Of a stretch of DNA of 64,000 nucleotides, positions 53,860 to 63,053 are shown in pieces (positions within the stretch are counted from its first letter, which is position 1; each line of letters starts with the position of its first letter). A program made the translations under genes and the position numbers. A model generated the notes under the pieces. That model made no database searches and was not told the DNA's origin. It was given only the letters and a program-made list of their open reading frames with translations. The DNA comes from Lachnospiraceae bacterium (lineage in GTDB: Bacteria; Bacillota; Clostridia; Lachnospirales; Lachnospiraceae). The stretch lies in the NCBI GenBank assembly GCA_902363835.1, contig CABJBM010000006.1, positions 211,505 to 275,504 on the forward strand, read 5' to 3'.

Positions 53860-55458
53860 CTAATATAAATTCTCTTCTTCCACCAATTTTTTAAATTCCG
53901 TGGGAGTACAGCCATAAAATTTCTTAAAGCTACTGGCAAAGTACCGCTGGTTTTCATATCCGCATTGGTCTGCCACCTCCTGGATTTTCATGCTCGTTTT
54001 CTGAAGCAGACTCCCGGCTCGTTCCATGCGCTTTCGGATCAAATATTCACCAAAACACTCTCCTGTGTACTGTTTGAAAATCTGCCTGACATAGCTGGAG
54101 CTGAAATGCACCTTTAAAGCCACGCCCTCCAGGTCCAGCTCCGTCTTATGCAAGTCATTTTCAATGATCTGCTTCATTTGCTTCACCACTGCATCTGCCC
54201 TGGTTTCCTCTGAATTTTTCCGTACCACTTGGCAGCACTTTTCAATATAGGCGGCCAGCATATGGTTCATATCCATTAAGCTTCCGTAATTGATCCGATC
54301 CTGCATGGAGGACAGAGGCTCCGTATCCGCCCGGTCATATCCATCCTGCTCCATATCATTTTGAATAGCATAAACCAGTTCACCCACAGATACGCCCACA
54401 TAATCATTCTTCCGGTTGGACATGGAGGCATAACACTTCATCAGGCCCGACAGCCCGGTAAGAGCCCCTGCCTCCTGTCCGGCACGCACAGAAAGCCGGA
54501 TCTGGTTTTTCCACTCCCGGATCTGGCTGCTGCTGATTTCCTCTTTCCGGCTGCTTTCCTCTCCATAAAACAGGAACCGCTTTTCCGCGTCTAGGTTTCC
54601 CCGCCACACAGCCATAGCTTCCCGGTAAGAATCCACCAGCTTTGTCTGACTCCGGTAAGCACGGCCAAGGGCGCTGTTCATCTGAATATGGTAATATTTC
54701 TCCAGGCTTATACTGAACTTTTCCAGGCTTTCCCCAATCTTTTTAAGAAAGTCCCCCTCATTTTCCCCGTCACCGTACCAGATGGACGCCAGCTGAATCC
54801 CGTCAAAGCTGACCGCATACAGGCTGATCCCGGCAGAGAGGTAACCGTTCCGTATCAGCATCAGAAACTCCTCCACATGCTCCTGCTTGCCAAAATCCCA
54901 TGCTCCGCCTTCCATGCGGATCACTCCTGCCGCGTAAAAATTTCCTTCCAGTATAAAGTCCGGCTCTTCTTTGCACTCCTTCCCTCTTATAAGAGCCTTC
55001 AGCGCCTTTTCCCTGGCAAGTCCGGCACGGCTCACGGCCTGTTCCTTTAACAGGCTCATATTTTGCAAAAGCGCCTTCTGGCTGTCCAGTTCCTGTATCA
55101 CCTTTGTTAAAACATCATTCATTTCCCTGGGCAAAAAGGGCTTTAGTAAATAATCCTTAACTCCAAGTGAAATAGCCTGCTTTGCATAGTCAAATTCATC
55201 GTAACCGCTTATGACCACATTTTTACTGTAAAGCCCGGCTTCCTGAATCCTGCGGATCAATTCCAGGCCATTCATAAAGGGCATTGCAATGTCCGTAATG
55301 ATAATATCCGGCTTGTTTAACAGCGCTTCTCTAAGCCCTTCCTCACCGTCACCTGCCACCGCAACCACATCCACTTCCAGGGCGGAATTTTGGATATTTC
55401 TGACCAGTAAATCTCTTACATAGTCTTCGTCATCTACGATCAATATGCGGTACATCAT
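53860..55458 (-). CDS. YesN-type response regulator with AraC domain (lyase locus)
   Basis: This 532-residue regulator has a receiver (ILIVDDEDYVRDLL, Asp in IIITDIAMPFMNG, Lys in DYLLKPFLPRE) and a C-terminal AraC domain (LDLEGVALKVHFSSSYVRQIFKQYTGECFGEYL, IQEVADQCGYENQRYFASSFKKFYGCTPTEFKK). The start overlaps the kinase stop by 4 bp (ATGA). The lyase gene follows after 13 bp, so kinase, regulator and lyase form one unit. Confidence 0.92.
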   Translation of the reverse strand: MMYRILIVDDEDYVRDLLVRNIQNSALEVDVVAVAGDGEEGLREALLNKPDIIITDIAMPFMNGLELIRRIQEAGLYSKNVVISGYDEFDYAKQAISLGVKDYLLKPFLPREMNDVLTKVIQELDSQKALLQNMSLLKEQAVSRAGLAREKALKALIRGKECKEEPDFILEGNFYAAGVIRMEGGAWDFGKQEHVEEFLMLIRNGYLSAGISLYAVSFDGIQLASIWYGDGENEGDFLKKIGESLEKFSISLEKYYHIQMNSALGRAYRSQTKLVDSYREAMAVWRGNLDAEKRFLFYGEESSRKEEISSSQIREWKNQIRLSVRAGQEAGALTGLSGLMKCYASMSNRKNDYVGVSVGELVYAIQNDMEQDGYDRADTEPLSSMQDRINYGSLMDMNHMLAAYIEKCCQVVRKNSEETRADAVVKQMKQIIENDLHKTELDLEGVALKVHFSSSYVRQIFKQYTGECFGEYLIRKRMERAGSLLQKTSMKIQEVADQCGYENQRYFASSFKKFYGCTPTEFKKLVEEENLY

Positions 55459-57278
55459 TCCACCTCCTCTGTCATTGCCGGAATCCTAAGAACCGCTTTT
55501 GTCCAATGGCCGAAGCTGCTTTCATAATACAGCCCATATTCTTTTCCGTAAAACAGCCGGATCCTTTCATTGACATTGTAAATGCCATAGCCTGCTCCAC
55601 AGTCCGTTCCGCCCTTTTTTAAGGTTTCATTGATGAATGCAAGCTTTTCTTCCGGAATCCCTGCCCCATTATCCCACACTGCAAGCTTTGTGATCGTCTC
55701 TTTGCCGGATTTTTCTTCACTGACAGAGATCTTTATGATACCGGCCCCCTGTTTCTCCTTGATTCCATGATAAATGGAATTTTCAGCCAGAGGCTGCAAA
55801 ATCAGTTTGATCATCCGGAAATCCAGGCATTTGTCATCTGCATGGATTTCGTAGCTTAAACGGGAATGATAGCGGATGCTCTGGATGTCTAAATAGCTTG
55901 ACACATGTTCCAGTTCTTCCCGAAGGGTAATCACCTCTGCTCCCTTGCTTAGGCCGATCCTGAAAAACTTACCAAGGGAATTAGAAAGGATGCTGATTTC
56001 TTCTGCTCCCTGATCGGCGGCCTGCCAGGTGATGGCATTTAAAGTATTGTAGAGAAAATGAGGATTAATCTGAGCCTGCAGTGCCTTTAATTCCGCATTA
56101 CGCTTCTGCTTCTGAACTTCGGCCACATAATCCCGCTCCCGTTTCAGTTCCTCAATGGTCTCCTCCTGTTTCCGGACCAGGCTCTGGATCTCTCCGATCA
56201 TATAATTAAAAGATTTTGCAAGGCTGCCTACTTCATCCTTATAGGGGTAGAAAAACCGAACTCCCAGATCACCTTTTTCCACGCAGCTCATACGCTTTTC
56301 CAACCGTCTTAAGGAATCGGTCAACTGGTGGGACAACAACAGGATGACAGCTACTCCCAGTAAGAAAACAACACCCATAATTTCAAAAATCGTGTTTCTA
56401 AGAATGTTCAGGCTTCCCAGCAGGCTCTGCCTTGATTTCAGCCCATAAATCTGCCAGCCATTTTCCTTAAGGCGTTCATAGGTGACCAGATAGGAATCTC
56501 CCTCGTACTGAAAGTCGCTGGTAATGACATTGCTTCCCCCTTCCCTGGATTCCGAAAGCTTCCTTAGTTCTCCCGGATCCATATCATGGGAACCAATCAT
56601 TACGTTTCCTGCCCCATCCAGAATAAGTATTTTGTCAAAAAATTCATATTTTCCTTCTAAAAGGCGTTCCAGTTCTGTTTTCTTTAACTGAATCACCAGA
56701 TATTCCTTTCCAACATAACCCTGGACACTGAACTGCCAGACACAGGGAATAACCTGGTCATTGTCCTGAAATATCTCATCTTTCCATATGGGGAACCAGC
56801 GGATGGCACCGCCTCCTCCTGCCTCATAGCTTTTGTAATAAACAGACTCTTTAAAATCAAACTCCCAATTTCTCATGCGGACAAAATTATCAAAGCTCCC
56901 TTTATCCGTATAAATATAGGTGGAGTGGATCAGCCCCTCCCCGGTCTCAAAGTCTCTCATGAAATCCGGAATGGTTCCTAAAGCTTTTACCAGGTTGATG
57001 TCATTTGGATTATTCAGATAATCGGAAAGGGTTACCATAAAGGTATAATTAGCAAGCATTCCCTTGGCCCTTTGATTGATGACACCCAGCCGCTGGCCTA
57101 AGGTATCCACAATCTGAGCCAGGACGTCCTCTGCCCCCACTTTGAAATTCTCTTCAATGTCATTGGATGCATACTGGTAATAGGATAATCCACTGATGGC
57201 GGTAGTAAAGAAAAACATGATTCCGAACAGCCAGATGATTTTACTGCGGAATCTTAAATTGTTTATAAACTTCTTCAT
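55455..57278 (-). CDS. YesM-type sensor histidine kinase with poly-G ribosome-binding site
   Basis: This 607-residue kinase has a first membrane helix near residues 13-33, an extracytoplasmic sensor of about 270 residues, a second helix (IMGVVFLLGVAVILLLSHQL), HAMP, the phospho-His motif LQAQINPHFLYNTLNAITW and the ATPase motifs PLAENSIYHG, DNGAGIPEEK and GYGIYNVNERI. The only Shine-Dalgarno candidate is a run of 11 G four bases before the ATG. Changes in its length would alter spacing and strength of initiation. It is coupled to the AraC regulator. Confidence 0.92.
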   Translation of the reverse strand: MKKFINNLRFRSKIIWLFGIMFFFTTAISGLSYYQYASNDIEENFKVGAEDVLAQIVDTLGQRLGVINQRAKGMLANYTFMVTLSDYLNNPNDINLVKALGTIPDFMRDFETGEGLIHSTYIYTDKGSFDNFVRMRNWEFDFKESVYYKSYEAGGGGAIRWFPIWKDEIFQDNDQVIPCVWQFSVQGYVGKEYLVIQLKKTELERLLEGKYEFFDKILILDGAGNVMIGSHDMDPGELRKLSESREGGSNVITSDFQYEGDSYLVTYERLKENGWQIYGLKSRQSLLGSLNILRNTIFEIMGVVFLLGVAVILLLSHQLTDSLRRLEKRMSCVEKGDLGVRFFYPYKDEVGSLAKSFNYMIGEIQSLVRKQEETIEELKRERDYVAEVQKQKRNAELKALQAQINPHFLYNTLNAITWQAADQGAEEISILSNSLGKFFRIGLSKGAEVITLREELEHVSSYLDIQSIRYHSRLSYEIHADDKCLDFRMIKLILQPLAENSIYHGIKEKQGAGIIKISVSEEKSGKETITKLAVWDNGAGIPEEKLAFINETLKKGGTDCGAGYGIYNVNERIRLFYGKEYGLYYESSFGHWTKAVLRIPAMTEEVE

Positions 57279-57282
57279 GCTT

Positions 57283-57293
57283 CCCCCCCCCCC
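57283..57293 (-). promoter_or_regulatory. Eleven-G tract serving as ribosome-binding site
   Basis: On the minus strand the sequence is GGGGGGGGGGGAAGC followed by ATG. The tract overlaps the Shine-Dalgarno position. Homopolymers of this length slip during replication, so it may be phase-variable, although a sequencing length error is also possible. Confidence 0.6.
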
Positions 57294-57318
57294 GTTTTCC
57301 TGCTCTTCTGTTTTTTCC

Positions 57319-57324
57319 AGTATA
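57319..57324 (-). promoter_or_regulatory. Possible extended -10 box for the kinase-regulator unit
   Basis: TGATATACT on the minus strand fits an extended -10 element, about 35 bp before the kinase ATG. No matching -35 box is visible. Confidence 0.35.
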
Positions 57325-57345
57325 TCACAGGACCCGCCCTTTTTC

Positions 57346-58209
57346 CTATCCTTTTACCGCACCTGCCGTAAGGCCTGCAATGAACTGTTTGTTGGCAAAC
57401 AAATAAACAATCAGGATCGGGATGATGGCGATGGACGCTCCCGCCAGCATGATGTGCCATTCCGCCGCAGCATTGACAGAATATTTTAACTGGACAACCG
57501 CCACGGTAAGAGTCTGAAGCTTTGGCATGGAAATCGTCATGATCAGGCTGGTAATATAATCATTCCAGGCATTCCGGAAAGAAAATAGGGCTACTACCGC
57601 CAGGATTGGCTTACTTAGGGGCAAAATGACCCGGGAATATACTCCATAAATGCTGCATCCGTCAATGATGGCTGCTTCATCAAGCTCCTTGGGAATCCCC
57701 TTTGTAAAACCCATGACCAGAAAAACATTGGTGGCCTGCCCTCCCGTAAGAGCTACAATAAGGGCAATTATGGACTTATTTAACTTTAATGCCCGCAGTA
57801 ATTCGTAAATTGGATACAGGGTAACAGACCCTAAGGATACAAACATCATGGATAAGTAAAGGGCTAAGAGCACCCTTTTCCCGGCAAACTCTCTTCTGGC
57901 CAGAATAAAACCGGCCAGCGAGCAGGTAACCGCAGCCAGAAGTGTAACGGAAACGCTGACCACAATGCTGTTGAACGTATATTTTGTAAAGTCTGCCTGG
58001 ACAAAAGCCTGGTAATAATTTTCAAAATGCCATTTCTCCGGAAAAAACCCGCCGCCCTGGGTCAGCTCTGCATTGGTTTTCAAAGATCCCAGCACTGTAT
58101 AAATGACAGGATAAAGCGTAAATAAAATCATAATGCCCAGAAATACCCACTTTCCGATTAACGAAAACCAGGCGGCTTTTGACATATGTCTTCCATTCCA
58201 GTTTTTCAT
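57346..58209 (-). CDS. Carbohydrate ABC transporter permease (MalG type, lyase locus)
   Basis: This 287-residue permease has six predicted helices (WVFLGIMILFTLYPVIYTVLG first). The EAA loop is ELDEAAIIDGCSIYGVYSRVILPLSKP, and the C-terminus is QFIAGLTAGAVKG. It lies 12 bp after the partner permease. It probably imports the oligosaccharides cleaved by the lyase. Confidence 0.92.
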   Translation of the reverse strand: MKNWNGRHMSKAAWFSLIGKWVFLGIMILFTLYPVIYTVLGSLKTNAELTQGGGFFPEKWHFENYYQAFVQADFTKYTFNSIVVSVSVTLLAAVTCSLAGFILARREFAGKRVLLALYLSMMFVSLGSVTLYPIYELLRALKLNKSIIALIVALTGGQATNVFLVMGFTKGIPKELDEAAIIDGCSIYGVYSRVILPLSKPILAVVALFSFRNAWNDYITSLIMTISMPKLQTLTVAVVQLKYSVNAAAEWHIMLAGASIAIIPILIVYLFANKQFIAGLTAGAVKG

Positions 58210-58221
58210 GCTGCCGCCTCC

Positions 58222-59160
58222 TTAATAAATTTCATCCAGTTTTTTGGATATTCGCAGATAACCTACGGTTACCAGACCAGCGATCACTGCGGATATGACG
58301 CTGACTGCAGCACCGTAGCCATATTGGGGAACAGTAGCTTCTGCCGCTGATATGGGGAAGAAGTAACGGTATCCGTACAGGGACATGACCATGGTAGCAT
58401 TGTTGGGGCCGCCCTCGGTTAATACCATCACATTGGTAATGTCGTGAAACGCTGAGGTGATAGCCAGCATAAGTATAATTTTTAATATGGGTCCCAGCAT
58501 TGGAATGATGATGTACCAGATGGTCTGGAGCTTGCCGGCCCCGTCGATCCTGGCACTTTCGATTGCTTCCCCGGATACCTGCTGGATTCCAGCTATAAAA
58601 TACACCATGTAATTACCTACACCGCCCCAGACCGCTGTCAGAATCAGGGTTTTCATGGCGTGTTCTTTTCCCAGCCAGTTTATGGGTCTTTGTATCAGAC
58701 CTGCTGCCATTAAATACTTGTTGACCTCCCCATTGTAGGCATTGAATAGCAGATAAAATACCAGCCCCATGACTGCAGAGCTCATAATGGTAGGCAAAAA
58801 TACAATGCTCTGGGCCGCACCATTCCCCCGCTTTTGCTGATTTAAGAGAAATGCCAGAAAAAAGGCCAGAGGAATGATAAAAATCACCTTCCCGAAACCG
58901 TATGTAAAAGTATGGATCACACTTTCCCAATAAACTTTATCCCGGAACACCCGGGCAAAATTTGCAAGGCCCACAAATCTCGGTACTCCTGTTCCATATC
59001 CCCCATACTGGAAAAATACATATTTCAAAGTCCACACCACCGGATACAGGGAACAGATGGTGAACAAAATCAAGTTGGGAAGCATAAATGAATAGGCCTG
59101 CAGGTTTTTTTTCACAGTCTTACTTCCATGCAAGGCACTTTTGCTATTCCAGTCTTTCAT
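58222..59160 (-). CDS. Carbohydrate ABC transporter permease (MalF type, lyase locus)
   Basis: This 312-residue permease has six predicted helices and the EAA loop AIESARIDGAGKLQTIWYIIIPMLGPI. The ATG at 59160 lies seven bases after AGGAG and was preferred to the ATG at 59166, which would be too close. A stem-loop separates it from the binding-protein gene. Confidence 0.92.
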   Translation of the reverse strand: MKDWNSKSALHGSKTVKKNLQAYSFMLPNLILFTICSLYPVVWTLKYVFFQYGGYGTGVPRFVGLANFARVFRDKVYWESVIHTFTYGFGKVIFIIPLAFFLAFLLNQQKRGNGAAQSIVFLPTIMSSAVMGLVFYLLFNAYNGEVNKYLMAAGLIQRPINWLGKEHAMKTLILTAVWGGVGNYMVYFIAGIQQVSGEAIESARIDGAGKLQTIWYIIIPMLGPILKIILMLAITSAFHDITNVMVLTEGGPNNATMVMSLYGYRYFFPISAAEATVPQYGYGAAVSVISAVIAGLVTVGYLRISKKLDEIY

Positions 59161-59183
59161 CTGCATACTCCTTTCTTTTCAAA

Positions 59184-59219
59184 GAAAGAGGGGCCTCGCT
59201 GATTTTGCGCCCCTCTTTC
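59184..59219 (-). terminator. Intercistronic stem-loop after the binding-protein gene
   Basis: GAAAGAGGGG (59184-59193) pairs with CCCCTCTTTC (59210-59219), and TTTG follows on the minus strand. It has the same position as the hairpin at 13995-14022 and probably sets a high binding protein to permease ratio. Confidence 0.7.
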
Positions 59220-59223
59220 AATA

Positions 59224-60666
59224 TTACTGTAAAGTTGGATTCATCGGGTCATAGTTTTCAATCTTTACTTCATGACCGCTTCCGTTTTTCACTGCTTCCT
59301 GATACGCTTTATTGTAACGGTCTGTTAAATCCTTTAAGGTAGAATCTATATCTGCGTTTCCATAATAAATAGATTCGCAGGTTTTAAACATATCCTCACC
59401 TTCCACCACCATACCAGATGCAAAGGCAGTGTGAGGAGGCTTGGGAAGGAGGGCATCGATATCACTGATGAGCAGCCACTTTTTATCCTGGAAATCTTTA
59501 CCTGGCGTTGCCTTTTCAATAACACTTGGAAGAATGCTTACGCCAAATCCGCCTTCGTAGTATCCGATTAAATAATCTTCATTTGCAAAGATATCCTTAT
59601 AAACCTTAAATGCTTTATCCACGTTAGGACTTTTTGCATTTAAAACATAACTTCCCGTACCGGTAAAATACTGCTTTCCTGTGATTTTTCCGCCAACAGT
59701 CGGAATGGGAACGCAGTCCCATTTAGAGGAATCCATGGGGAACTGATTCTGATACACCCCTGGCTCTGCATGGCTGTAAGACATATACATACCAATCTTG
59801 CCGGCTGCAAACTGAGTCCTTAGGGGATCGATATCCAGGGATTCACAGCCAGGAAACGCACATTCGTCAGACAGCAGTTCCTTCCAGAGCTTTAAAGTAT
59901 CTGCCCACTGTGTAAAGTCGTACTCTCCCTTTACAAAGTCGTATCCGCGTACCAGTCCGGTTTCTCGATCCAGACCGACGCACATGGAACGCTGTAAGCC
60001 GGAACTGGCACTTTTCATATTTTCTGCAAATCCATAAATTCCTTCTTTGGATAGTTCCGTATTGATTTTTTTTGCATACTCCACCACCTCTTCCAGGGTT
60101 TTTGGCGGTTCCGTAATCCCTGCACGGTCAAATATTTCTTTGTTATAAAAAAGACGGCAGGTAGTTCCGGTGGTTGGGATGAAATACAGCTTTCCATCCA
60201 GTTCATTGTAACCAGGATAAACCACAGATTTAAAATATTCTTTCATATCAGAATCCATGTAATCATAAAAATCTGCCCACTGCCCCTCGTTTACATATTT
60301 ATCAAACATCTGATCCTGCTGTACCAGAATATCAGGGAGCTCCCCGCTTTGTACTGCCATGTCAATGGCCTGCACATAATTATCCGTATAAAGCTGATAA
60401 TCTACCTGAACATTATCCGTGTTATTTGCATTGTATTCGTCAACTTTTTTCTGAACGTAAGTGGCGTCGTGCCGGTCTTTGGACCAGACTTTAATGACGG
60501 TTTTTTCCCCACTTGCTGATTGAGTCTTTTCCGCTTCTGTCTGAGCAGCCGTCTGTCCGCCTGCTGCCGCTGTGGTGGTATCTGTCTTGGTTCCTGAACA
60601 TCCGGCCAGTGTTCCAGCTGCCATCAGCCCTGCCATCAGTATGCCGCTTAATCTCCTTAATTTCAT
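59224..60666 (-). CDS. Sugar ABC transporter substrate-binding lipoprotein (lyase locus)
   Basis: This 480-residue lipoprotein has the signal KLRRLSGILMAGLMAAGTLAGC with Cys at about residue 23. A Thr/Ala/Gly-rich linker and the family 1 binding-protein fold follow (VIKVWSKDRHDATYVQKKVDEYNANN). GGGAGG precedes the ATG. It is the first gene of the lyase transport operon. A weak promoter may lie within 60690-60730, but no consensus boxes are certain. The ligand is presumably a uronate-containing oligosaccharide, from context only. Confidence 0.9.
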   Translation of the reverse strand: MKLRRLSGILMAGLMAAGTLAGCSGTKTDTTTAAAGGQTAAQTEAEKTQSASGEKTVIKVWSKDRHDATYVQKKVDEYNANNTDNVQVDYQLYTDNYVQAIDMAVQSGELPDILVQQDQMFDKYVNEGQWADFYDYMDSDMKEYFKSVVYPGYNELDGKLYFIPTTGTTCRLFYNKEIFDRAGITEPPKTLEEVVEYAKKINTELSKEGIYGFAENMKSASSGLQRSMCVGLDRETGLVRGYDFVKGEYDFTQWADTLKLWKELLSDECAFPGCESLDIDPLRTQFAAGKIGMYMSYSHAEPGVYQNQFPMDSSKWDCVPIPTVGGKITGKQYFTGTGSYVLNAKSPNVDKAFKVYKDIFANEDYLIGYYEGGFGVSILPSVIEKATPGKDFQDKKWLLISDIDALLPKPPHTAFASGMVVEGEDMFKTCESIYYGNADIDSTLKDLTDRYNKAYQEAVKNGSGHEVKIENYDPMNPTLQ

Positions 60667-60812
60667 CCCTTAAACCTCCCTTGTTTATTTATGGTTTCAT
60701 TTTACGGAAAAAAGGGTATTAAGTAAATGCAATATCTGACGGTCCCATGTTTAAAATCTGTTTATCTTTTTAATGTTACGCTGATTGAAAATGGACAGAG
60801 TCATAGATCTCA

Positions 60813-60841
60813 TTGACATGCCGGCATCGTGCTCTTATAAT
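60813..60841 (+). promoter_or_regulatory. Promoter of blaI-blaR1
   Basis: TTGACA (60813-60818), a 17-base spacer and TATAAT (60836-60841) form a full-consensus sigma-A promoter. The operator palindrome lies seven bases downstream. Confidence 0.88.
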
Positions 60842-60848
60842 AGTATTA

Positions 60849-60860
60849 TTACAATTGTAA
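60849..60860 (+). promoter_or_regulatory. BlaI operator palindrome
   Basis: TTACAATTGTAA is a perfect 12-bp palindrome carrying the TACA/TGTA core typical of BlaI/MecI/CopY repressors. It covers the expected transcription start of blaI, as expected for autorepression. Confidence 0.8.
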
Positions 60861-60876
60861 GAACAGGAGACCGCAT

Positions 60877-61260
60877 ATGAATCAACTGCCGCAAATATCC
60901 GAAGCAGAATATGAGGTAATGAAGGTGCTATGGAATCATGCCCCCATCAGTACCAACGAAGTGACGGACAAACTGGTGAAGACCACCAGCTGGAACCCAA
61001 AGACCATTCATACACTCTTAAAAAGACTGGTCCAAAAGGGTGCTGTCACCTACCGGAAGGAAGGCCGTGTTTTCGTCTACACCCCGCTTGTGGAGAAAAA
61101 GGAATATTTGACGAAAGAAAATGATCATTTTTTAAACCGCTTCTACAACGGAAAGATATCAAGCATGATGACCAACTATTTAAACAGTGATTATGTATCA
61201 AGCGAAGACCTGGCAGAGCTGAGAAAGCTTCTTCTGGGCGGACAAGAGGAGGAACGCTAA
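60877..61260 (+). CDS. blaI: BlaI/MecI/CopY-family transcriptional repressor
   Basis: This 127-residue winged-helix repressor has ISEAEYEVMKVLWNHAPISTNEV, WNPKTIHTLLKRLVQKGAVTYRKEGRVFVYTPLV and a C-terminal dimerisation helix region. Such repressors are cleaved when their BlaR1 partner senses a beta-lactam. The stop is 2 bp from the blaR1 start, so the pair is one operon under the promoter and palindrome at 60813-60860. Confidence 0.92.
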   Translation: MNQLPQISEAEYEVMKVLWNHAPISTNEVTDKLVKTTSWNPKTIHTLLKRLVQKGAVTYRKEGRVFVYTPLVEKKEYLTKENDHFLNRFYNGKISSMMTNYLNSDYVSSEDLAELRKLLLGGQEEER

Positions 61261-61262
61261 TT

Positions 61263-63053
61263 ATGCCCGATTCTTTTATGACACGCCTTTGTCTTAACAG
61301 CATAGTCCTGGCCATCTTGCTCGCCGCAATCCTGCTGGTCAGGAAATTATTAAACCAACAGCTGACTGCAAGAATCCGGTACAATCTGTGGTTTCTGTTT
61401 CTGCTTGTGCTGGCCGCCCCATTTCTGCCCTGCTCTTTTCTTTTTCCCGGATATGCTTTTAAGCTGCTGCGGTTTATGGGCGGCTCCTTTTCGCCTGAGC
61501 ATGCAGGTACCTTAGGCGCTGCCTATAAGACCGCGGCAGCAACTGAATATTTTCTCCAGGATTTTTCTGTTTCCGTAAGCCGCGCAGCACATATGGGACT
61601 TCCAACTGTTTTATCTGAAATCTGGATCACCGGCATGGTGCTTATGACCGGCTTTCATATCCATTCCAGCCGGAAAATCAGACAGCTGAAAAAGTCCTCT
61701 CTTCCGCTTCAGAATGAGGAGATACGGGAGCTATTTGCAACATGTATGAAGGAATCTGGTGTAAAAAAGGAAATACTGATCTATAGCAGCGCTTATATCT
61801 CCTCTCCCATTGCGGTCGGATTATGGAACCCATGCATCATTGTTCCTATTAATATGCTTTCGGAATTTTCCAAAAAGGAAATCCGGTATATCCTTCTCCA
61901 TGAGATTTTACACTGCAAACACAAGGACCTTCTGATAAACAGGTTTATGGCTCTGGCACAGATCATTTACTGGTTCCATCCCTTAGTCTGGTTTGCTTTT
62001 AAAGAGATGCGAAGCGACCGGGAGATTGCCTGTGATTCATCGGTCCTGTCCATGCTGGATTCGGACAGTTATCTGGATTATGGAAGCACGCTGATAAACT
62101 TTGCGGAAAAGATATCCCTGTTTTCCTATTCTGCCGCCAGGATAGGCGGCTCAAGGAAAGAGATTAAAAAGCGCATTCTGAACATTGCCGGTTACCGCAA
62201 AGAATCCAGATGGCGTAAGGTGAAAAGCAGAATTCTATTTACTGTGATTGCAGCACTGGTGCTGGGTTGTATTCCGGTAGTGTCTGCAGATGCTTACACT
62301 GGTACGGAATACGACTTTGCAGCTGAAAATGTAACCACGCTGGATTTAGCCTCTTATTTTAAAGGGTACAACGGCTGCTTTGTTCTGTATTGTTTAGATT
62401 CGGGACAGTACTGCATCTATAACCGTGAGGCAGGAACAAGGAGGGTTTCCCCTGATTCCACTTATAAAATTTACAGTGCCTTAGCCGCTCTGGAAATTGG
62501 AACAATAACGCCGGAAGCTTCCCTGCTTTCCTGGGATGGGACCAGTTACCCTTTTGAAGCCTGGAACCAGGATCAGACTCTTGACACTGCCATGAAGCGT
62601 TCGGTTAACTGGTATTTCACTTCCCTGGATGAAAAGACCGGGCTGCCCAGGTTAAAACAATATTTAGATACCATCGGTTATGGCAACAGGGACTTATCCG
62701 GCGGTATGGGGCGTTACTGGATTCAATCTTCTTTAAAGATTTCACCGATGGAGCAGGTGAAGCTTTTGACCCGTTTTTGCCAGGATGGGCTTCCGTTCAG
62801 GAAGGAAAATATAAGGGCGGTAAAAGAGTCCATGTTCCTATCTTCTTCCAATGGTGCTTCCCTGTATGGGAAAACCGGGACCGGGACTGTGGATGGGGAA
62901 AATGTAAACGGCTGGTTTATCGGTTTTGTGGAGACCGGAGAAGAAACCTATGTGTTTGCAACTAATATACAGGGTGAGACTCAGGCGAATGGCAGTATGG
63001 CAGGAAAAATTACATTGGATATTTTAAATGGTGAAGAAATTTATAGCCAATGA
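61263..63053 (+). CDS. blaR1: BlaR1-family sensor: membrane zinc protease with penicillin-binding domain
   Basis: This 596-residue protein has N-terminal membrane helices, the metalloprotease motif LLHEILHCKHKD (near residue 213) with further ligands in MRSDREIACDSSVL, another helix near 335-350, and an extracellular class D beta-lactamase-like sensor. The sensor carries STYK (near 399), SVNW (near 457) and KTGTGTV (near 537). All catalytic motifs are present. No beta-lactamase gene follows inside the window, so its target gene is elsewhere or lost. GGAGG lies in the end of blaI. Confidence 0.9.
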   Translation: MPDSFMTRLCLNSIVLAILLAAILLVRKLLNQQLTARIRYNLWFLFLLVLAAPFLPCSFLFPGYAFKLLRFMGGSFSPEHAGTLGAAYKTAAATEYFLQDFSVSVSRAAHMGLPTVLSEIWITGMVLMTGFHIHSSRKIRQLKKSSLPLQNEEIRELFATCMKESGVKKEILIYSSAYISSPIAVGLWNPCIIVPINMLSEFSKKEIRYILLHEILHCKHKDLLINRFMALAQIIYWFHPLVWFAFKEMRSDREIACDSSVLSMLDSDSYLDYGSTLINFAEKISLFSYSAARIGGSRKEIKKRILNIAGYRKESRWRKVKSRILFTVIAALVLGCIPVVSADAYTGTEYDFAAENVTTLDLASYFKGYNGCFVLYCLDSGQYCIYNREAGTRRVSPDSTYKIYSALAALEIGTITPEASLLSWDGTSYPFEAWNQDQTLDTAMKRSVNWYFTSLDEKTGLPRLKQYLDTIGYGNRDLSGGMGRYWIQSSLKISPMEQVKLLTRFCQDGLPFRKENIRAVKESMFLSSSNGASLYGKTGTGTVDGENVNGWFIGFVETGEETYVFATNIQGETQANGSMAGKITLDILNGEEIYSQ

